This document shows positions 60,555 through 64,000 of a stretch of 64,000 bases of DNA, in pieces. The stretch spans positions 1 through 64,000 of IMG/VR virus record IMGVR_UViG_3300036944_001324; one strand, 5' to 3'. Source of the stretch: a virus. Position 1 is the stretch's first letter, and each line of letters begins with the position of its first letter. The notes under the pieces are model-generated. The model worked only from the letters and a program-made list of their open reading frames with translations. It did no database searches and had not been told where the DNA came from. The translations under genes and the position numbers were made by a program.

Positions 60555-60806
60555 ATGCCTTCTTCCACCGCAGCTGATCTCGAAGCAATTCGGGACGTAA
60601 CGGTAAGTTACATGAACAAGGTAATCAGTGACATCACTGATTACCGTGCAGGTGCTGAAGGCAACAAAGCCCTCAGCCCTGCACTCAAGAACGAGGTCAC
60701 GAGCCTCTGCGCTCAGCGCGTAGAAGCCAACTTGACCAACATCAACAAGAACATCGAGCGCTTCAAGTCGGGTGCGCTCGGAGTTTTTGATCAGCCCTCT
60801 AGCTAA
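60555..60806 (+). CDS. Small helical protein
   Basis: 83 residues, charged and helical, with no membrane segment. It starts 9 nt after the preceding stop, and its own stop overlaps the ATG of the next frame (TAATGG). Function unknown. Confidence 0.62.
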   Translation: MPSSTAADLEAIRDVTVSYMNKVISDITDYRAGAEGNKALSPALKNEVTSLCAQRVEANLTNINKNIERFKSGALGVFDQPSS

Positions 60807-60817
60807 TGGAGGCTGAT

Positions 60818-61342
60818 ATGGCAGTTACCCGACGTCCCCGCAGCGTGGGCAGCCTGCAAGATCTGCAGCAACTGTTCTCGCCCCTTGATCCCCAAGAAAC
60901 CAAACTGAAAGAAACTGAAATCATGAACACCGCACAAAACGCTTCCTCCACCAACAACGTGAACGCTTCTCCTGCTGACATGGCCGAAGCCCTGCAAATG
61001 ATCCAAGCCACGCGCCAAGCGCTGAACGAGCAAGTGGCCCGCGCCGCTGCCACGGCACAAGCCAGCGAAGAACAAGCTGCCGACGCCGTCAAGCGTGTCT
61101 CCGAAATGCGCACCGACTTCGAAAGCGCCACCAGCGACCTCAAGGCCCGCATCAACGTCCTCGAAGCTGCTGCCAAGGCTGCCAATGGCGGCACTGCTCC
61201 TGTCAAGAAGCCCGTGTACAAGCGTGCTCTCGACATCGCTCAGCAAGTCGGCGGCGTTGGCGCCCTGATCGGTGGCGTGGTCTACGGCGGCAAGCTCGCC
61301 TACGACCGCTTCACTGGTGACGGCGACACTGCTCAGGTCTAA
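60818..61342 (+). CDS. Helical protein with coiled-coil middle
   Basis: 174 residues from ATG 60818, preferred because GGAGG lies 5 nt upstream; an ATG four codons earlier overlaps the previous stop. Long helical, Ala/Gln/Glu-rich middle (IQATRQALNEQVARAAATAQASEEQAADAV) looks like a coiled coil, and a Gly-rich hydrophobic C-terminus (VGALIGGVVYGG) could contact a membrane. Codon use is strongly biased (GCC, AAG), suggesting high expression. Ends at a convergent hairpin. Confidence 0.66.
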   Translation: MAVTRRPRSVGSLQDLQQLFSPLDPQETKLKETEIMNTAQNASSTNNVNASPADMAEALQMIQATRQALNEQVARAAATAQASEEQAADAVKRVSEMRTDFESATSDLKARINVLEAAAKAANGGTAPVKKPVYKRALDIAQQVGGVGALIGGVVYGGKLAYDRFTGDGDTAQV

Positions 61343-61348
61343 ACACTG

Positions 61349-61394
61349 ACGGCATAGCTAGCAGACCCTCACGGGTCTGCTAGCTTGTCCTGAT
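61349..61394. terminator. Convergent hairpin with 13-bp perfect stem
   Basis: AGCTAGCAGACCC / GGGTCTGCTAGCT (61356-61385) around TCAC, preceded by GACGGCAT. The minus strand reads GCTATGCCGTC after the stem. It lies between converging genes. Confidence 0.87.
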
Positions 61395-61405
61395 GTTCTT
61401 TTTTT

Positions 61406-62941
61406 TTAGATTCCGAAGTCAGCGAAGCTGGTATCGTTGACCACACTGATCATCTCGCCACCGACCTTCAGTCGCGTGGTATCGGGTTTATCAATATCGT
61501 CAGGGATGATACCACCAGCTACGAACTTCAAAACGAAGTAAAGATGCTCAAGTGGTGTTTGTTGGATCTTGCGGTGTTTACCACGCTGGATAGCGAGGTA
61601 AGCATTACCCTTGCTGTCCTTCTCGATGTTGATGAAAAGCTCCCCATCGATAACCTGACCCAGTTGTTTCGTACCGGAGTAGTAACCACCACCCACCAAG
61701 TCTTTAACGAGGTTGGCAGAACCTTCACGTACCTTGGATTTGATGTCAGGAGACAGCTGGTGCGGTGTGATCATAGTGATGCCGCGTGACGCCATGAACG
61801 CCTTGATGCGTTCGTACATGTTGCGAATATCAACACCGGCCGGACCCTGATCGCAACCAGTGGTAGGAATCTTGAGCAAGTAATCCAAAGCACAAAGACG
61901 AACTTCGTAACCTTGGGCTTCGAGCTTGATGATCTCGTTGCAGATGTCCTTGTAAGTCCACATCGATGGATTGACTTCGTACAAGAAGATGTTCCAGCCT
62001 CGAGCTGTAAGCTTCTCGTAAACGTACTTGGCCACTTCATCGGCCGTAGCTTCGATGTTGGTGAGCAATTCACCAGTTTCGTTCTCATACAAAGACTTGT
62101 ACAGGAACTGCATGTTGGAAGTTAGTGCGTCTTCAAACGAGAACCGAACCAACGCCGGCTTCTTGTCCTTGTTACGCAGGCAGACAGCATCGTTCCAGAT
62201 GGCAACCTGCTTGAAGATGCTCAAAGAGAACCCAGTTTTCCAATTGTGTTCCTGCGCACCAATCACCCATTGTTCACCAGGGCGAAACCCCATGTCCAGT
62301 GCACGGTTCAAACCCTGCCAACCAGTCATCAGGATGGCCGTACCGTTTTCTTGTTCTTGGATCTGGCGGATGATCTCAGCTGAAGCATGCAAGTCAGCCA
62401 GATTGAGCATAGCGTTAATGGCCGGGTCCTTAGACTCAACGTTAACTTGGTAAGGCTCGAGTTTACTCACCAACTCACTGATCCATTGGCGAGTGTTAGT
62501 AATGCTGTCGCGTTCTTGACGGAACGAGAAAGCAGCCTTGTTCAGCAGAGCATCAACTTCCTGATTGCGAAAGTGAGCACTGATGTTCTTTTGCAGATTG
62601 ATTACAGCCAGTTCGATGGCCGGTTGATCAAGGTCTTTATTCAGTACCTGCTCTGCACCAGAGTACAAACCATCGTCACCATGGCAAGCGTGACGCATAG
62701 ACAGCAACAAACTGTCCTTGTCGTATTGGTGAGTAACTGGGTTCTCAGCCATCTCCATGGCGATCTTCTTGAGAGCCGAGAGAACTTCACGTTCTTGACT
62801 CACCCCGATGATAATCTCGGGAACCACTACCGCCTTGATCAACTTGCGGACCAGCTCCGCAGAGTTCTCTGATTTTTCTTTCAGTTGGCTTTCACGAAAA
62901 AGCAAGGCGATAGCCTTGATGAGAAGCAGCTTATAGTCCAT
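61406..62941 (-). CDS. DnaB-like replicative helicase with modified P-loop
   Basis: 511 residues from ATG 62941; upstream in-frame ATG adds a Cys-rich unlikely N-terminus. The RecA-like core is at about 200-470. The Walker A loop reads AQEHNWKT (229-236), equivalent to DnaB's A-R-P-S-M-G-K-T, with the usual Gly before Lys replaced by Trp. Walker B is near residue 335 (LCALDYLLKI), followed by ITPHQLSP (motif H3-like) and an arginine-finger type segment. The N-terminal 195 residues are helical. It would unwind DNA ahead of the virus-coded polymerase. Alone on the minus strand. Confidence 0.85.
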   Translation of the reverse strand: MDYKLLLIKAIALLFRESQLKEKSENSAELVRKLIKAVVVPEIIIGVSQEREVLSALKKIAMEMAENPVTHQYDKDSLLLSMRHACHGDDGLYSGAEQVLNKDLDQPAIELAVINLQKNISAHFRNQEVDALLNKAAFSFRQERDSITNTRQWISELVSKLEPYQVNVESKDPAINAMLNLADLHASAEIIRQIQEQENGTAILMTGWQGLNRALDMGFRPGEQWVIGAQEHNWKTGFSLSIFKQVAIWNDAVCLRNKDKKPALVRFSFEDALTSNMQFLYKSLYENETGELLTNIEATADEVAKYVYEKLTARGWNIFLYEVNPSMWTYKDICNEIIKLEAQGYEVRLCALDYLLKIPTTGCDQGPAGVDIRNMYERIKAFMASRGITMITPHQLSPDIKSKVREGSANLVKDLVGGGYYSGTKQLGQVIDGELFINIEKDSKGNAYLAIQRGKHRKIQQTPLEHLYFVLKFVAGGIIPDDIDKPDTTRLKVGGEMISVVNDTSFADFGI

Positions 62942-63216
62942 GGGTATTGTTAAAGTCGTTTCGTCAGAGGGAAATGAAGCAAGAACTTTTCGATTGTAAC
63001 CACAACCCAAGTCCTGCTCTACACAGAGATAAACGACGCTGTGCAAAAGACTACCGGACCAATTAATATGTACTGAGATTGCTGCTTTTTGGCTAACCTC
63101 TTTTTGATGTGACGGTGGATTCCGGGCACAAAAGGACGTAACTATGCGCTTAATCTCTATGACTGCACAAGCAGACCACTATTTTGTATTCAAGACGTTT
63201 TGAAAAGGACGCATCT
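62942..63216. promoter_or_regulatory. Divergent intergenic region upstream of helicase
   Basis: A 275-nt gap between divergent genes (helicase -, 63217 +). It contains a short leader-peptide-like frame (63144-63203) and a duplicated AAAAGGACG ribosome-binding module, but no copy of the GCGATATATA or TTTATGCCGT elements. I see no strong hairpin. Both genes must start within it. Confidence 0.4.
63144..63203 (+). CDS. Possible leader peptide (19 aa)
   Basis: A short frame MRLISMTAQADHYFVFKTF ending in TGA, with AAAAGGACG 6 nt before its ATG. The same module AAAAGGACG lies right at its end, 6 nt before the GTG of the next gene. The tight, duplicated arrangement suggests translation-coupled control (leader peptide), but such a small frame can also be chance. 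Confidence 0.35.
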   Translation: MRLISMTAQADHYFVFKTF

Positions 63217-63792
63217 GTGATTCCTCAACACGCCATTATCCTGACCCAGTCAGTGGTACGCGTACTCAAAAACAAACGACTCTCCTTGGAGGTCGTTACT
63301 GACTACAGTCAGATGCGAGCCTTGTTCTCGCAGAACGATTTGGCTGCGATCCTTGCGCTGCAGACCAGCGCGCTCACGCAGTCGATTCACGACAGCTTTT
63401 ATTATGCGTTGGTAGATAAGTGGAGAAGCTCTGCTAAAGAGCACGTACAGGAGCTGGACTCCGTATTGCTTCCCTTGTCCCAAAGCGAACTTGTGGCCAA
63501 CTACCTTCGGGAACAGTTGTCTTTGCCAGAAGGCAAGGATCTGGACCCAGCTGCTTCGCCAGTTCAAGTGGTTGACCTCAACGGCAGTGGCATCGCTGTG
63601 GTGCTTGACGTAGGCGCGATTCAATATCTCGCCGACGGAGCAAACAAATACACAGTCGTGCGCGCTGTCATGCAAGTGTTCCTCAAGTACATGCCTTTGG
63701 ATAAGCTGGCGAGCCAGGAATGGTTCCGTCGCTTGGTTCATCTGTCGGCCGTGTACTCGACTTTGCGTCCTCCGCAGCCAGTGATTAGCTGA
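63217..63792 (+). CDS. Unrecognised protein
   Basis: 191 residues from GTG 63217, chosen for the AAAAGGACG site upstream; a TTG 11 codons earlier lacks one. Helical, Leu/Val-rich, with LNGSGIAVVLDVG in the middle and a C-terminal helix. No motif recognised. Next to the helicase, so a replication-related role is possible but unsupported. Confidence 0.6.
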   Translation: MIPQHAIILTQSVVRVLKNKRLSLEVVTDYSQMRALFSQNDLAAILALQTSALTQSIHDSFYYALVDKWRSSAKEHVQELDSVLLPLSQSELVANYLREQLSLPEGKDLDPAASPVQVVDLNGSGIAVVLDVGAIQYLADGANKYTVVRAVMQVFLKYMPLDKLASQEWFRRLVHLSAVYSTLRPPQPVIS

Positions 63793-63974
63793 GGACAACC
63801 TTTGTTTTTGACTTGAAAAAGACTGACAACGCTTTTACAACCGTATTTGTATTGTTGGTTATATCAGTCAAATACTCCACAATTGTCTGAGGAGTGCGTG
63901 ATTCTGGAAGTTTCATGCCCCTGGACGGTTCTTTTTCTTTTCTCTCATCTTTTTTCCTTGCAAGGATTTTCCCG

Positions 63975-64000
63975 ATGACCAAACTCTCCGCCATCGCGTC
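63975..64000 (+). CDS. Start of a gene truncated by the window end
   Basis: CTTGCAAGGATTTTCCCG precedes ATG 63975, giving an AAGGA site. The frame reads MTKLSAIA before the window ends. Too little is visible to identify it. Confidence 0.4.

Noticed and set aside
63785-63994. 69-codon minus-strand frame at the right edge
   Set aside because: Overlaps the end of the 63217 gene and the leader and start of the 63975 gene; no clear ribosome-binding site (a short version from 63916 is possible but unsupported).
1-64000. CRISPR arrays, tRNAs, insertion sequences, integrase or attachment sites
   Set aside because: No direct-repeat/spacer pattern, no cloverleaf, no transposase or integrase motif was seen on reading; repeats found are the hairpin/decamer and promoter elements described.

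Overview
The window looks like a piece of a large (jumbo-type) tailed bacteriophage genome with a contractile-tail virion. The reasons are: a viral nucleotide-metabolism set (class I ribonucleotide reductase, DHFR, dCTP-deaminase-like protein, dNMP kinase, thymidylate synthase); phage-type replication genes (family-B DNA polymerase N-terminal half, DnaB-like helicase, RuvC-like resolvase); a ~900-residue portal-like protein; long runs of virion genes; and paralogous acidic 'inner-body' type proteins carrying S/A-x-E maturation-cleavage-like sites, as known for phiKZ-type phages. A lipobox outer spanin implies a Gram-negative host. I could not identify the species, and I saw no tRNA, CRISPR array, IS element or integrase.

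Layout. 2-3337 (+): nrdA (5' truncated by the window edge), nrdB, DHFR. 3418-9906 (+): a 2OG-Fe(II) oxygenase, two inner virion-type proteins (one with a RyR domain), a dCTP-deaminase family protein and small genes including a SLOG/DprA-like protein. 9991-13021 (-): three genes led by a membrane zinc-metallopeptidase-like protein. 13224-16176 (+): family-B DNA polymerase exonuclease half plus two paralogous DNA-binding-like ORFs. 16239-18959 (-): portal. 19097-26380 (+): two structural proteins, RuvC-like resolvase, spanin-type lysis genes, and a CYTH-like protein. 26436-32050 (-): SGNH hydrolase and large structural (baseplate-like) proteins. 32273-48631 (+): a long virion block with three more inner-body paralogs and a tail/baseplate-like operon ending in three related proteins. 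48711-61342 (+): many small, mostly unrecognised genes (probably early) plus dNMP kinase and thymidylate synthase. 61406-62941 (-): DnaB-like helicase. 63217-64000 (+): one complete and one truncated gene.

Regulation visible in the sequence. (i) Nearly every transcription-unit boundary carries a GC-rich hairpin followed by the decamer TTTATGCCGT or a close variant. It is often mirrored on the 5' side by ACGGCATAAA. This looks like a genome-wide punctuation element: a terminator, and perhaps also a TATG-type late promoter. (ii) Four copies of an A/T-tract plus GCGATATATA-like element precede small-gene clusters. They are followed by a 5'-leader stem-loop (clear in three of four), usually a TTYAACCAAC-like stretch, and then an AAGGAGTATCC-like ribosome-binding module. 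These look like early promoters.

How it fits together: the nucleotide genes feed dNTP synthesis for a virus-encoded replisome. The structural blocks build portal, head contents, tail and baseplate. The spanin pair completes lysis. Functions of most small genes and several large virion genes are inferred only from context.
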